Part shown: positions 44,040-55,461 of the stretch, in pieces | Layout of the letters: each line of letters opens with the position of its first letter | Position numbering within the stretch: position 1 is the stretch's first letter | Origin: Nageia nagi | Taxonomy: Eukaryota > Pinophyta | Assembly: GCA_050084985.1 (NCBI GenBank) | Contig: JBITNC010000001.1 | Location: forward strand, 193,440,001-193,504,000 | DNA: 64,000 nucleotides | Reading direction: 5' to 3' | The notes under the pieces: model-generated | Seen by the model: the letters and a program-made list of their open reading frames with translations, nothing else | What the model was told of the DNA's origin: nothing | Databases searched by the model: none | Translations under genes and position numbers: made by a program

Positions 44040-44518
44040 TGAAGGAATTAGACCTACTCTAATTCTCAAGGTTCAAGACTAGGAAACTCAATCATTCAAC
44101 ATAACACCATTCACACAAGATAACACAAATATAATGTGGTTCCTCCCTCCTTGAGAGTACATCCACAACTAGTTCTCTATTCTCAATCTATGCACCTCTT
44201 ACTACAATTCTTTTCCTCTCCTACACAAACTAGTAGAGTAATCTTACTCCAAAAACTTAGTTATGTTACAAGAAGAGAGGCCCTCTATTTATAGCTTGAG
44301 AGCACCTCCCTAACCTCCCTTTAATCCAAGGGTAAGGTTAGGGTTCCAATAAATGTATGACCTAACTTTAACCTACCAACTAACCCCATGGTAAGGTCAA
44401 AGTCCACACATAATAAAGAATTCAATTAATCCCTTAAGGTATCTACATATCCTTTAAGTGATTAATTGAATTTACAAGGAGTTTAGATATTCATAATATT
44501 TCATTACAAATTCTAACA
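44040..44518 (-). repeat. Copia-2 5' LTR (479 bp)
   Basis: Pairs with 35499-35977. It carries the TATA box and the U3 palindrome (44421-44470) and is followed by TSD CAATA at 44519-44523. Confidence 0.93.
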
Positions 44519-45392
44519 CAATAAACCATCCATAAAAAGAAAGATTACCCTCTTGGGTGATATGTTTTGTACCTGAACTAAAAGTTGCTCAAACTCCTCC
44601 ACATAGGCATGAATGGATGAAGTTTGCTTCAAAGTGGCAAGCTCCTTAAAATACTTTTCTACATTCCTTTTTTCAAACCTATTCAAAACCCTAACACAAA
44701 ACTCATCAAATGTATCAATTTCACTGTACCCTTGGGTTACTAACCTATGATGCCACCATGAGTAAGCACTACCCTCAAGGTGAAGTGTAGCAATCTGAAC
44801 TGCATCAGCTTCAATAATAGGTTCTAAGGAAAAATAAGTTTGCAATTTTTGAAGCCATGCCCTAGCTATGAGATCATCTTAACCATTAAATGAGGGAATG
44901 GTCACCTTTTGATGCAATAAGGGTTACTTTTTCTCTTTTTTATCCTCAATAATAGATTTACCCATAATCTTCAAATATTTATCAAAAGAAACTGCTACCC
45001 TAAAACTTTGAAATTTATTACTATAAGCAGCAAACCATTCATCTAATTCATCAGTTACCTCATCTTTCTCTGGTGAAGGTGGTGGAGCAAGAAACATAGG
45101 CTTGAATGGCCTAGGCAAGGGAGTATGTGAATTAGATGATGACTCATGCCCATTGTTGTTTTTTCTCCCTTTCTCCTTCCCTCCTTGTGCCATTTCCCAA
45201 AGTTGCCCTTAATTCTTGCTGATTTATCTCTTGTAAGGACACCATTCTTTGTAGCATGTTAAGTAGGGCATCAAACTTTTGCTTAATCCTATCAACTAGC
45301 CTTTGGAGCTCCTCATCCTTTGCCCTGTTTGCCATTTCCAAAGCAAGTTTGTTTTTCCTAGTAAAATACTGATGAATAAGGGGATGATGCAT
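44519..45392 (-). pseudogene. gag: Gypsy-B Gag N-terminal and capsid region
   Basis: Three minus frames separated by frameshifts or stops. 45392-45144 is an acidic-basic N-terminus (LQRLVDRIKQKFDALLNMLQ). 45193-44924 is a linker (PLPRPFKPMFLAPPPSPEKD). 44845-44519 is the capsid core (MQTYFSLEPIIEADAVQIAT, YSWWHHRLVTQGYSEIDTFD, FKELATLKQTSSIHAYVEEF). The capsid frame runs straight into the Copia-2 junction and resumes at 35498. Confidence 0.85.
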
Positions 45393-46012
45393 AAAACCTT
45401 ATCAAACCTTCAAAAGAATGGAATTTTGAAATACTAAAAAATTCTTACCACCAAATTTTTCTGAAGCCATAAATCTTCAATTTGGCCAAAAGGGTATCAA
45501 AATCTGCAATTTTTATTTTCTAATACACATCCCTAAAAATCCGTGAATCCCCTAAAAATCTACAATTTTCACCAGGGCATAAATTTTCACCATAGAAAAG
45601 CACTTTTTAACATGAATTTGAAATACCCACAAAAAATTTTTGAAATCCCTAATTTTTTTGAAAACCCTAATTCAAAGAAAAACAAAAACTCCAATTCTGC
45701 CTTGAATTCTCAAGCAATTTTTTTTTTACTGGCTAGAATAATAGATCAAGACTTTTTGAGCTTAAAAATAGCTTTCAATCTTGCAAATTTTTTTCTCTCA
45801 AACCTAGACTACTTAGTCTAGGAATGCAGATTTTTAAAAAAATGCCTTTTTGACTCCAAAAATTGCTTTTAAAATGTAGATCACCCAAATTTCTTCAATA
45901 CCCAGATGCTGGAAATTGAAGATCTGAATTTTTTGCAAAAACTCTAACTCCAAATCTTTGAAAAATGTTAGATCTAACCACAAGCTGGCAAGATCCAAGC
46001 TTTGATACCACT
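45393..46012 (-). other. Gypsy-B 5' leader and primer-binding site
   Basis: Untranslated leader. TGGTATCAAAGC (minus strand, 46000-46011) two bases inside the 5' LTR is the initiator Met tRNA-type primer site. The rest is AT-rich with no supported ORF. Confidence 0.75.
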
Positions 46013-46674
46013 TGTGATGTTCCTTTTATTTTTATTTCTTTATTTCTAGCAAATCCTTAATATAAAAATGCAGAAATAAATTATAGCAATAAAATAACTT
46101 AGAAATTACTCATAAAAATAACACTAGTATGAGAAGAAATCAGCCAGTATCATATATTAAATATTTCCAAACCAATACAAAGCTGGAATGGACAAATGGA
46201 ATCCTCACGAACTAAAAATGTAGATACAAACTTTCCAAATTGAGTGAATCCCTCCACAAAAGAAATGCTACAAACCACTCACAGATGCCTCTTTTTGTAT
46301 TTTTGATATTTTAAGGCAATAACACCTTCAATGATATTACCAAGTTCCCAACCATGCCACTCCAATGCACTATGGGAATGAGTAAGACCTGCAATCTCAA
46401 CTCATGGAAACTCTAGGGTTTCAATATTCAATTCTCATATCACATAACATGCTCCAAATGAGATGCTCACTTCCTTTTATAGAATGAGGTTCTAATTTGG
46501 AGTTGACATCTCCTAACCCTAAAATCACTTTAAGTACCTTATTACAAAAAATAAAAATATAAAACATAAATAAACACAACTTAAGTTATGTCTTCTAGTC
46601 ACATGAACCCCTTTTCCACTTTTATAATTAAGTGTAGGAGACATTTACAAAATATTTATTTTTGGAATATTACA
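46013..46674 (-). repeat. Gypsy-B 5' LTR (662 bp)
   Basis: Pairs with 30963-31624. TATA motif at 46473-46482 (minus strand). Right TSD GAGAA at 46675-46679. Confidence 0.93.
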
Positions 46675-46679
46675 GAGAA

Positions 46680-47369
46680 TGCTTCACAACCAAACACTCT
46701 AAGGTGTGAAATGTTAGGTTTTTTTCCTAACCATGCTTTAAAAAGAGTTTTACCTTGAATGGCTTTTGTGGGACACCTATTTAAGGTGTAAAATCAATGC
46801 TTACTACTTCACCCCATAAAAAACTAGAAAGATTACTCAACATGCATCTAACCATTTTTATAATTATTCTATTTTTTCTTTCGGTAACACCATTCTGCTG
46901 AGGATTGTAAGAAATTGTAAACTACTTTTTGATTCCATACTTAGCATAATAGTCATTAAACTCATTGCTATTGTATTCTTCCCCATTATTTGATCTTAAC
47001 ATCTTAATTTTAAGGTTAGTCTGATTCTCAACAAAGGCTTTAAAAATTTTAAAACTCAAAGATTTGATCTTTGTGCTCAAGTAGATACCCAAAGGTCATT
47101 GTACTAAAATCATCGATGAAGGTCAAGATGTAAGATGCTCTTCCAAGCAACTTAATTTAAAATAGACCTATCAAATCTGAATGCACAAGTTGAAGAGGTT
47201 GAGATGCTTTTGTTGCCTTATCTTTTTCAATTTTTTTTCTATGCATCTTGCTAAGAATGCACTTCTTGCATAAATCAATTGAAGAAAAAATTGAAGGCAA
47301 ACCTTTCACAAGTTCTTGGTCTTTCATGATTTGAATACTCTTATGTTTAAGGTGCCCTAAATGTTGGTG
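46680..47369 (-). pseudogene. Copia-3 integrase, decayed
   Basis: Minus-strand pieces equivalent to Copia-1 integrase (GKTPYEAWIGKKP-like end, PQQNGV-like, LRSDNGGEY-like, DDFSTMTFG-like). Stops are frequent and no long frame survives. It continues at 30957 across Gypsy-B. Confidence 0.75.
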
Positions 47370-47770
47370 TTAAAGATTACCTCTAGAACACACACTTGTA
47401 GCAAGACACATCTTTGATGGAACTTGATCCACAATATAGAGATCATCTTTCATTGATCCTTTAACTAACATGGTAAGTCTTTTCTTAATACACAAGGATT
47501 GACAGTCGAACTCAAAAGAGTACCTTTTTCTAGCAACTTGGATCATAGAGACAAGGTTCATCCTAAGCTTAGGAACATAGAGCACATTGTTAAGAACCTT
47601 TTCATAAATCAACACACTCCCAATTCCTTAGACTTCAAGGGTAAAGTTATCACCTATCATAACTACATCTTTTCTATACTTATGAAAGTTCTCAAATTTT
47701 TCCTTTTCAAAGCATAGGTGATTAGTGCAACCAGAGTTAACAATCCAATCAGATGAAAAGAAGCAAGACA
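47370..47770 (-). pseudogene. Copia-3 protease and GAG-pre-integrase
   Basis: The open frame 47615-47370 includes VLNNVLYVPKLRMNLVSMIQ and DDLYIVDQVPSKMCLATSVC. Upstream, the DSG-type protease start is present but interrupted (47615-47770). Confidence 0.75.
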
Positions 47771-48775
47771 TGGAGTAGAGTGCTGCAGCAAAACTAGCTT
47801 GAATATTCTTCTTTCTTTTGAAATTTTTTACATTTTTATTACTTTTATTCTTTTCTTCTCTTTTCTTTTTGTAGCAATCAACTGTTTTGTGACCTTGGAT
47901 GCCATAATAGTTACTATTACCATCAAAATTTTTCTTAGGATATGGATTATTTATTTTACTTTTTCTATCTTTTTACTTGAAGTGGTTGTTATTACCATTG
48001 TTCCTACTACTGTTATTATTATTCCTATTGTTGCCATTATTTCTGCTGCTATTGTAGCCATTACCTTTTTTCTCAAACCTTTTAGGGAAAGAAGGATAAG
48101 ATTTCTTTTGATGGTTGAACTTCTTCTTAAAAGGAGTTTTGGTTGCTCCAGAGTAATATTATTATCCTTAGGAGAAAAAATTAAGACCTTTTTGTTAAGA
48201 GTTTTTTCATGCTTCAAAAGGAGCTTAGAAAAGTTCTCAAAGGAGAAGACTTCATCATCAAGCTTTATTTCCATAACCATCACAAAGTTACCAAATTTTG
48301 AAGAAAAGCTTTGGAAAATGATGAAGACTATGAACTCATAGTTGATCCAATTGCACCCATAAGCAACAAATTAGATCTGTAGGTCAATAATTTTATTCAA
48401 GTAAATAGCCATATTTTCATCTTCCCCTTAACAAGATTGAAGTAACTTTTGGAGAATTGTAAACCTTCTTAAAAACTTTGAACCAATAGAGATTTTCTTA
48501 AACTTATTCCAAGCTTCCTTTGTGGAGATTGAAAAGGAAATCATTAGGAGCACATCATCTAAAATTGCATGGAAGATCATGGAGGTTGCTAACTCATTTT
48601 TTGTATTGTAAACATCTAGTGCCTTCTCATCTGTATGAAGCACAAGGTTCTCATTCATTGTTTGCCAAAGCTTCCTTACCTATAATTCAACTTTCATTCG
48701 AGGTTTTCAAATTTCAAAGTTGGAACCATTAAGAATGTGTTTGGGTAAAAAAGAGTCTCCTATTTTCTACACAAG
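47771..48775 (-). pseudogene. gag: Copia-3 Gag, decayed
   Basis: Minus pieces: LHTDEKALDVYNTKNELATS and SISTKEAWNKFKKISIGSKF (48658-48428), then VMEIKLDDEVFSFENFSKLL (48283-47951). It matches Copia-1 Gag but is broken by frameshifts. The basic segment before the knuckle has expanded into ATT/ATG-rich low complexity. Confidence 0.75.
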
Positions 48776-50640
48776 GATGTGAAAAAGTAATAAGCATGTG
48801 GTTCAATAAATAATATTTTATATTACATGTTAAATCTAACACTAGAGTCATGCTTCATTTGATTCACAAGTGCAAATATTTTACAATTCAAATATACATC
48901 CCATGTAAACAAATACTTTTGTCATCACCAAGAACCATAGATGTAAAGTGATATTATTGAAGCTTATTTTCTTATCTATAATTAGGCCTTCACCTGGATG
49001 CCCACACAAGAGGAACCCAAGTACTACTAATCCTCAACCAATTTATCTTGATCAGTATTATACTTTCTCACAAGGAGTATCTACTATTTTTTAAGGTTAT
49101 GACATTTATTGGATCAACTAAATTATTAAACTTAATTAGATTTCAAGTTGTTCTCCTAGTTTATCGAAATAATCCTTGAATAGATGTGTGGACATGTGGT
49201 ATCAATACACATATGCTTATCCACTTATTAGAGTTATGTTCAAAACAACAGAGGACTTAGGGGTAATTGAAAAGTATGAATTTTTTATCATTGGATCATT
49301 AGATTTAAAGGCTTCAGTATGCTATTCTCACCTCATGGCTCTCCAAACAAGTCATGTTGTGGAATGTACATGTGGATGTGTTCATTTTAAGGGGATATTT
49401 ATTTCAATATTTACGATTTTTACACAAGTAAATAAAGTAAAAGTGCTAAACATGAAGTAAAGTGCATAAATTAAACATCATCCATCTATAACATGGAACT
49501 TTAAGAGTCTAATGGATTTTGTTTACTAACCCTTAGAGAAAATCTTTACATAGGTCTATAAATTTGCACAAGTTAACTTTGCAAAAAAAATGATAAATCC
49601 TCATGTATTAATTCCATAATTTGCAAAGTTAACTTTGCATAAAGGATATCTTTACATAGGTCCATAAATTTGCACAAGTTAACTTTGCAAAAAAATGATA
49701 AATACTCATGTATTAATTCCATAATTTGCAAAGTTAACTTTGCATAAAGGATAAATACTCATCATTCATTTTTAAGTTATAAGCATGCATTTTAAAAAAA
49801 TTAAATCTTAAGCATTAATTTAAAAATTGAAGTCCTTAAGCATGCATTATTAACTTAACAAATAATTTCTAAAAAAATATGCATTATTAACTTAAAAATT
49901 AAGTACTAAGCATGCATCTATCAACTTAACAAATAAGTATTAAGCATGCATTTAACTTAAGATTTAAGTACTAAGCATAAGCATGCAAGTCTTTAACTTA
50001 AAGTAAAAAATTTAGTATGCATACTAGATAAAAAATTAAGAAATTTATACAAATTCCCCCTTTTTCTTTTTAATTAAAGATTTATCCTTAAAAATAGCAT
50101 AGCTAAATTAAAGTAGCATTCCTCTTAAAAAATTAAACTAATAATTTGCTTAGGTAATTAAAAATTTAAGCAAATAAAATCTCCATTTTAGGAGTAATGA
50201 TGAACATATACTTTAGCATTAATGTAGTTTTGGCCATCTACACACTCAAAAAGGAAGTTTAAATGCACTTCATGATGGGTAAGATCATACAATGCTTTTT
50301 TTTTTTTTTTAAATGAAGTATACATTGCAAAAGGAATTAATGGTACTAGAAGCATTTAATTCAAAAAAGTGTGGCTTGCAAGCAATTCCAAAAAATTAAA
50401 TGCCCTCAAAGGGGTAATGATGAATTTATGACCAACAACATACTCTAAAGTAAGGTAAGTAAATTTATCATGATAATACTTTAAATGTGGAGTATAAGGC
50501 TTCTAAGTGCATTAAATAGGAACAAGTGACTTGTAAGAAAGCAAAGAAAATTAAATGCCTACCAAAGGAGAGTAAATGCTATGCATGAAAGTAGAGTTTT
50601 TATTAGTGCATTAAGTAAAAAAAATGTAAGTAAATTAAAT
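48776..50640 (-). other. Copia-3 gag-proximal leader
   Basis: 48950-49510 matches the conserved leaders of Copia-1/2. 49543-49752 is a 106-bp tandem duplication. 49780-50000 is AT-rich with repeated TTAAGCATGCAT motifs. No protein supported. Confidence 0.65.
49543..49752 (-). repeat. 106-bp tandem duplication in Copia-3 leader
   Basis: Two near-identical copies (49543-49648, 49649-49752). Each contains the perfect 16-base palindrome GCAAAGTTAACTTTGC. Confidence 0.8.
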
Positions 50641-51724
50641 GCCCAACACTATTGGGTCTTTTGTTAAAAAAAGGAAGAAGATTAAAAGAAATTGGGGTCA
50701 TGTAAGAAGGACTGCGCTTAGGAAGAAAAAATGGAGGAGATCATCGCTTGAGGCTAGTTTCTCAGTCAAATAGAAGTCCTGAGAAATGAGGTGGGGGAGA
50801 GAATAGACATGAGTTCAATATAGCCAAAGGGGAGTGAACAGACACCATGCACAACCAAGGAGCGGCATGACGCAGAAGGCATGGAGGATAGGCCATGAGG
50901 ATCTGCATTATTTCTCCTAGCCTCAATTTGGTTGCGAGGTTAGACAGACACTCGCATGGTAGGATTCGATGTGTAAGAGTCCTTGAAGTAGGATCTGATG
51001 TGCAAGAGAGGAAAACAATGAGCTAGGAAGGAGAATAATAGTGCCCTCTACGAGGGAAAGGTTCCACGAAGAATGGAGGCAAACTAAAAAAAAGGTCGCA
51101 AGTTCTCATTCTTAGCCCTTCGAATGCAACCAGTGGAGAATAACAATGCCCAAACCCCCCCTTTTTGTGAAAAACTATATATATTACAAATATTAATGAA
51201 ATTTGCAAAACTTTCTTCCCTTTTTTTATATAAAATTAAATAGAATATTGTATACATTTTGTAAAAAATTACAAACAAACTAAATTCCTTTTCCTTTTAT
51301 AAATATTGCAAAGCCATATTTATATATATATAATTTATATAAATATATATTTTTTTTAAAAAAAATAACATAATATATTATTGCTTAAAAATAATTTATA
51401 AAAAATTGATTACTAACTATAAATAAATTGTTAGTAAAAAAAAAAGGCAACAATATATTATGATATTTTGAAGTAAGTTTTTTTTAAGAAATTAAACTCA
51501 CATGATCATGATAATAATGTTAGTACCATATGAAAAAATTGAAGGTAGAAGGAGAAATTATGCCTTCAAATCTTTTACCTCACCAAAGTAGAATAGGATA
51601 AGGAATGAAGATCACTAAGATGTTGGAAACAAAAAGAGTTTTCATACCAAGAAGAAGAGCTTCCACACCAAGAAGAGTTTCCACACCAAGTAGAAGAGCT
51701 TCCACATCAAGCTCTGATACTAAA
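50641..51724 (-). other. Copia-3 cargo zone and LTR-proximal leader
   Basis: 50690-51130 is less AT-rich than its surroundings and unlike the cargo of Copia-1/2; no family recognised. 51180-51500 is extremely AT-rich, with the TTAGTAA-type stretches shared by all three copies. The initiator Met tRNA-like site (ATCAGAGCTTG, minus) lies next to the 5' LTR. Confidence 0.5.
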
Positions 51725-52223
51725 TGAAAGAATTGAACTATAAAATAAACAACTCTAAAATACCAAAATCACATGAAAGCTCACAATACACATCTAATAA
51801 ACCCACAAAGTAATCTCACAAAGATAACACAAGATGTAAGTGGTTCCTCCAACTAGAATTACATCCACTAACTAGATCTCTCTTTTTAACAAATATGAAC
51901 TCTTACAATCCTCCTACACTTTTCTCCTAAAAACTATCCTATAGCATAAATTTACTCCACAAATTGGTGTGTGATCACAAAGAGGGAGCCTTCTATTTAT
52001 AGGTCAAAATCTCTCTTTGGATCACCCTTTTATCCAATGTACAAAAGCATGACATGCACATCCTTTTACCCAAGGGGCATGCTCATGACATGGAGTGTAG
52101 GACAAGTTACATTATCATATTCACTTAAATACTTAAGGTGTCAAATGATACCCTTAAGTATTAGTGAACTTACATAGAAGATTATTACATAACCTTTACA
52201 ATAATGCATTATACATTCCAATA
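51725..52223 (-). repeat. Copia-3 5' LTR (499 bp)
   Basis: Pairs with 27890-28385. Palindrome at 52120-52168. Followed by TSD GTTCT (52224-52228). Confidence 0.9.
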
Positions 52224-52790
52224 GTTCTAGACTAGGATCTTCTTTTATCTTTTCAACATAGTCCTTGATGGTAATAGTTGGTAATGTTGCAAAAGTCTCA
52301 TGTGCATTCCTATCAAGCTCATCAACTCATATCTAGTTGAGATAATCCAACGTTGGTTGGACAGGTGGATATAAATAAAGTGTCTTTGCATTTTGGCAAT
52401 TAGAAATGGTTATGTCCCTAGACCTATAGTTGATGTATGTAGCTGCAATGGCTAACCAGGGTCTGCCCAATATCACTAGATATCCAGAAGGTTGTGCTCT
52501 TATCTTCAGAAGCAATAAATCCACTTGATAGTTCTAGGATTCTATTGTTATTAGGAAATCTTCCATGATTCCCTTTGATTTGGCCAATGTTTGGTTTGCT
52601 ATCTGCAAAATAGTTGATGTAGGCTGTATATTTGATAAGAATAGTTTCTAAGACATATCTATAGTCATGATATTTATTGCTGCTTCCAAATCAGCCAAAA
52701 CATTGGGCACTTTAGTGACTCCTATAAAAATGTTAATAACAAGGTTAACTAGGTCACCATATTTAGGGATTACCAAATTTCAAGCCAAGA
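52224..52790 (-). pseudogene. Gypsy-C protease region
   Basis: Minus strand: VPNVLADLEAAINIMT (the Athila-type DLGAxIN active-site region with Gly to Glu) and IRAQPSGYLVILGRPWLAIA with the ILGRPWL motif. A stop separates the two. The Glu substitution in the active-site triplet suggests it is inactive. Confidence 0.75.
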
Positions 52791-54570
52791 GATCAACCAC
52801 TTTACCATCTACTTTAATAGTCTTGGGGTAGACTTTCTTCCTTCTTCCTCCTTTTTGGATGCATAGTTCTTTAATTAGCTTATTTAATTTAAGAACTTGT
52901 TTGATTTCTTGTAACATAGGTATAAAGATATTCAATTTCCTTATCCCATGTAATAGTTCAGATTCAGTATTTTGGTTTTTTTCAATCAATCTCTCTAGAT
53001 ATGAAGTTACTTCTATCTGGAGCTCCTTATTGTCTGCAAATGGAATTGTCTCTATTGGTGGCTCCTGACTATTCTATTCTCATTCTCTTGGTGATTCATT
53101 TGAGCTATCCATATCCATTTCAATGATGATAGGTGATGTAGAATCTAATAATTTCTTACCAGATCAAAGCTTAATTTCATTGCACTGAATAGCATTTACT
53201 GAAGTAGTGTCTCCTTGATCAATTTGATAGGCAGGTGTTGGAGCTTTCCTATTATTATTTAGGTTGGGATAGAAGAGCAGGTTGTTTTGGAGGTTATTAT
53301 TGTTGATTCATTAGTTGTTGATGATTAGTGGGTGGTGACAACAAATCTTACCTTTGCTATCCTTGAACTAGTTGATTGTTCTAGTTCTATCAATTTTGTC
53401 CTCCATATTACTGCCATTATGGATTCCATTATGAAGGATCCCATCCATAAACTTGTCAATCCTAATTTACCATCCATGGAGAATATTGTGACATGTTCAA
53501 CCAATTCTAATTTGTTGGCCTAGAAAAATAAGGATTTGGATTCCCTTGGAAATTATTATTTTCCTTGGCCCCCATTGCTCCTATATAATTCATTCCCATG
53601 TTTGGAGCTGCTACAAACATTTTTGCTATTGTAAGATAGTCAAATTCATATGTCAAATGGTCATTATTACATAGGATGCATGTATTAATAGTATTCAAAG
53701 GACATTCATGTAAAGCATGTTTCTTTCGACATCTGGGCAATATCTTGATGAGAACTCATTTGTGGCTTCCTTTTTAGCGTTTGCAATTTGGAGAGAATCT
53801 TGGATCTCTTTTAGTTTATTTGTTGTTCCCTTTAGTTTACTTAATTCAAATAGAATATTAGTTCTAAAGTTAATAAATTCTTCCTTGATCTCACTTGCCA
53901 GTCTAGTGTCCATCCAACCATCATTCTAAAACCTGTCGCTTCTCTTTTATGATTTGGTTCTTGAATAGTTTTTATAGAGTTCCATAATTTCATCAAGACT
54001 TAACTTATTAATGTTACCTTTTCCCATCAAATTGAGGACTTCCAATGTGGAATCCAAAATCCCTCTTAAAAATATGGTTTTCAATAATTCAGGATCCATG
54101 GTTGTTCCCACTCATTTTTGAACAAATAAGAATCTATCAAGGTAATCTTCAAGGCTCTCTCATGTTATCTGATTGAGTCTAAATAGTTCATATTTTATAT
54201 CCATAACTTTATAGTATTCCTAGTATTTTTCTAGAAAAGCTTTTTCCATTTCATCCCAAGTAGAGATAGAAACTAGAGGAACTCCCATGAACCACCTCAT
54301 TACATTATCCTTTAGAGTGGATGGAAAACATTTCAATTTTTGTTCATCCATTTCATATTCATAAGTTCTACATAGGATTTTTAACTCAAATAGAAACTAA
54401 TCTAGATCCTCACTGGAAATACCTCTAAAGGTAGGTGAGATTGATGGTGAAATGTTCTTCATAGGAGCCTGAGTCCCTGCAATGAGCCTTATGGGTTAGG
54501 TGAAGGTTTGAGTTGAGATTTGAGGAGGATTAGTACCTCCTCCTCTAGAACCACCACTTCCTCCAGACAT
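52791..54570 (-). pseudogene. gag: Gypsy-C Gag
   Basis: Start at ATG 54568-54570 (MSGGSGGSRGGGTNPPQ). The capsid region reads ISPTFRGISSEDLD, LKCFPSTLKDNVMRWFMGVP, WDEMEKAFLEKY and LDRFLFVQK, typical Retrotrans_gag. A knuckle-like CILCNNDHLTYE with an upstream Cys lies at 53640-53740. A 69-residue Lys-rich piece (52989-52780) follows. The frame is broken by at least six stops. Confidence 0.78.
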
Positions 54571-55461
54571 CTTGACAAGTGGATTAATATATCTTCTTTA
54601 TACATTCAAATTCTGGTAATCTTCCCTTGTCATAATATATATGATAGGGTTTCTTGGCTACTTCTTTCTTAGCTTCAAAATCACTTTCACTAGAAAGAGA
54701 ATGGGTAATGGATAATACTAAAGGATTCTTAGAGAAATAGATGGATGGATGAGGTGTTGGCGGTAGTGGTGATTGAATTTGAAGCAGGTTCAACTATATT
54801 TGTTTGAAGAGTCAAGTCTACAAACCAAATAGATAGTAAAGGAGATTTATCTGTGAATCTCTTATATTGCTTACATAGATCTAAAAATTTGAAAAATGGT
54901 GGTGATGATGGACAAATGAAAGTTCTTTATTCTACAACATTTGGATATTCAAATTTTGGAGTATGATTTGATTCCTCCTCTACACTTGTTGGACTAGTGT
55001 CTTTTGCTTCTCCCACATGTATAGGATTTGGCCTAATTTCTTTTGGTTGTTCCACTTGATGTTCTTCAACAACTATACTACTTTCCTTTTCTTCCACAAC
55101 CTTTCCTAAACTTAAATTTTTATTTTTGAGGGATTTTTGTTGTGGTACTAATTTTTGTGTTTTTTGAACTTGTTTTCCTATAACTACTTTCGTACTAGCT
55201 TCTCCCTTATTATTGACAAATCTTCCTTTATCATCTCTTAATCTATTCATACACTCCCAAGAAAATAATCACACTAATCTAGCACAACTTCAACAATAGT
55301 TTTATGCAATTTCTTAATACAAGTTATTGGGGCCACTCATTCTGTTAAGAATTGAGGAAGCAGGATGACACCTGATTGTAAATTGGCTCTGTAAGTCCCC
55401 TATCCTTAAGAAGTGTAGGGATAGCTCAATTAACACCATTCCCTAGAAATGGTGCCAAAAA
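54571..55461 (-). other. Gypsy-C leader with upstream ORF pieces and primer-binding site
   Basis: A 107-residue minus frame (55250-54927; hydrophilic, Lys/Glu-rich, MNRLRDDKGRFVNNKGEAS) and a 69-residue frame (54793-54584) precede the Gag ATG. They may be an N-terminal Gag extension or a small upstream protein, and I recognise no family. The primer-binding site TGGCACCATTTCTAGGGA (minus, 55440-55457) resembles the Asp-tRNA type used by Athila elements. Confidence 0.55.

Larger units (their letters stand above)
35499..44518 (-). mobile_element. Copia-2, full-length Ty1/copia element
   Basis: LTRs of 479 bp (35499-35977, 44040-44518), perfect TSD CAATA (35494-35498, 44519-44523), primer-binding site and polypurine tract. 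Minus-strand order: leader with cargo, gag, protease, integrase, RT, RNase H, hairpin array. It is the same family as Copia-1 with very similar proteins, but gag-pol carries several stops and frameshifts. It lies in the gag of Gypsy-B, where the frame GLL|EPLKG rejoins exactly when the element and one TSD are removed. Confidence 0.95.
30963..46674 (-). mobile_element. Gypsy-B, chromovirus-type Ty3/gypsy element split by Copia-2
   Basis: LTRs of 662 bp (30963-31624, 46013-46674) with TSD GAGAA (30958-30962, 46675-46679). The primer-binding site is next to the 5' LTR and the polypurine tract next to the 3' LTR. Minus-strand order: Gag, knuckle, protease, RT, RNase H, integrase, chromodomain. 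Gag is interrupted by Copia-2 with TSD CAATA. Coding parts are long and only moderately broken. Confidence 0.93.
27890..52223 (-). mobile_element. Copia-3, Ty1/copia element split by Gypsy-B
   Basis: LTRs at 27890-28385 and 51725-52223, TSD GTTCA/GTTCT. On the minus strand: leader (48.8-51.7 kb), gag (47.8-48.8), GAG-pre-integrase (47.4-47.6), integrase (46.7-47.3), then Gypsy-B, then RT (29.9-30.9), RNase H (29.1-29.7) and 3' UTR. The integrase reading resumes across the B insertion (TSD GAGAA). It is related to Copia-1/2 but forms a different subfamily with many stops and frameshifts. Confidence 0.9.

Noticed and set aside
47799-48341. 180-residue plus-strand ORF rich in Ile and Val
   Set aside because: Antisense shadow of the decayed Copia-3 gag and its ATT/ATG-rich stretch.
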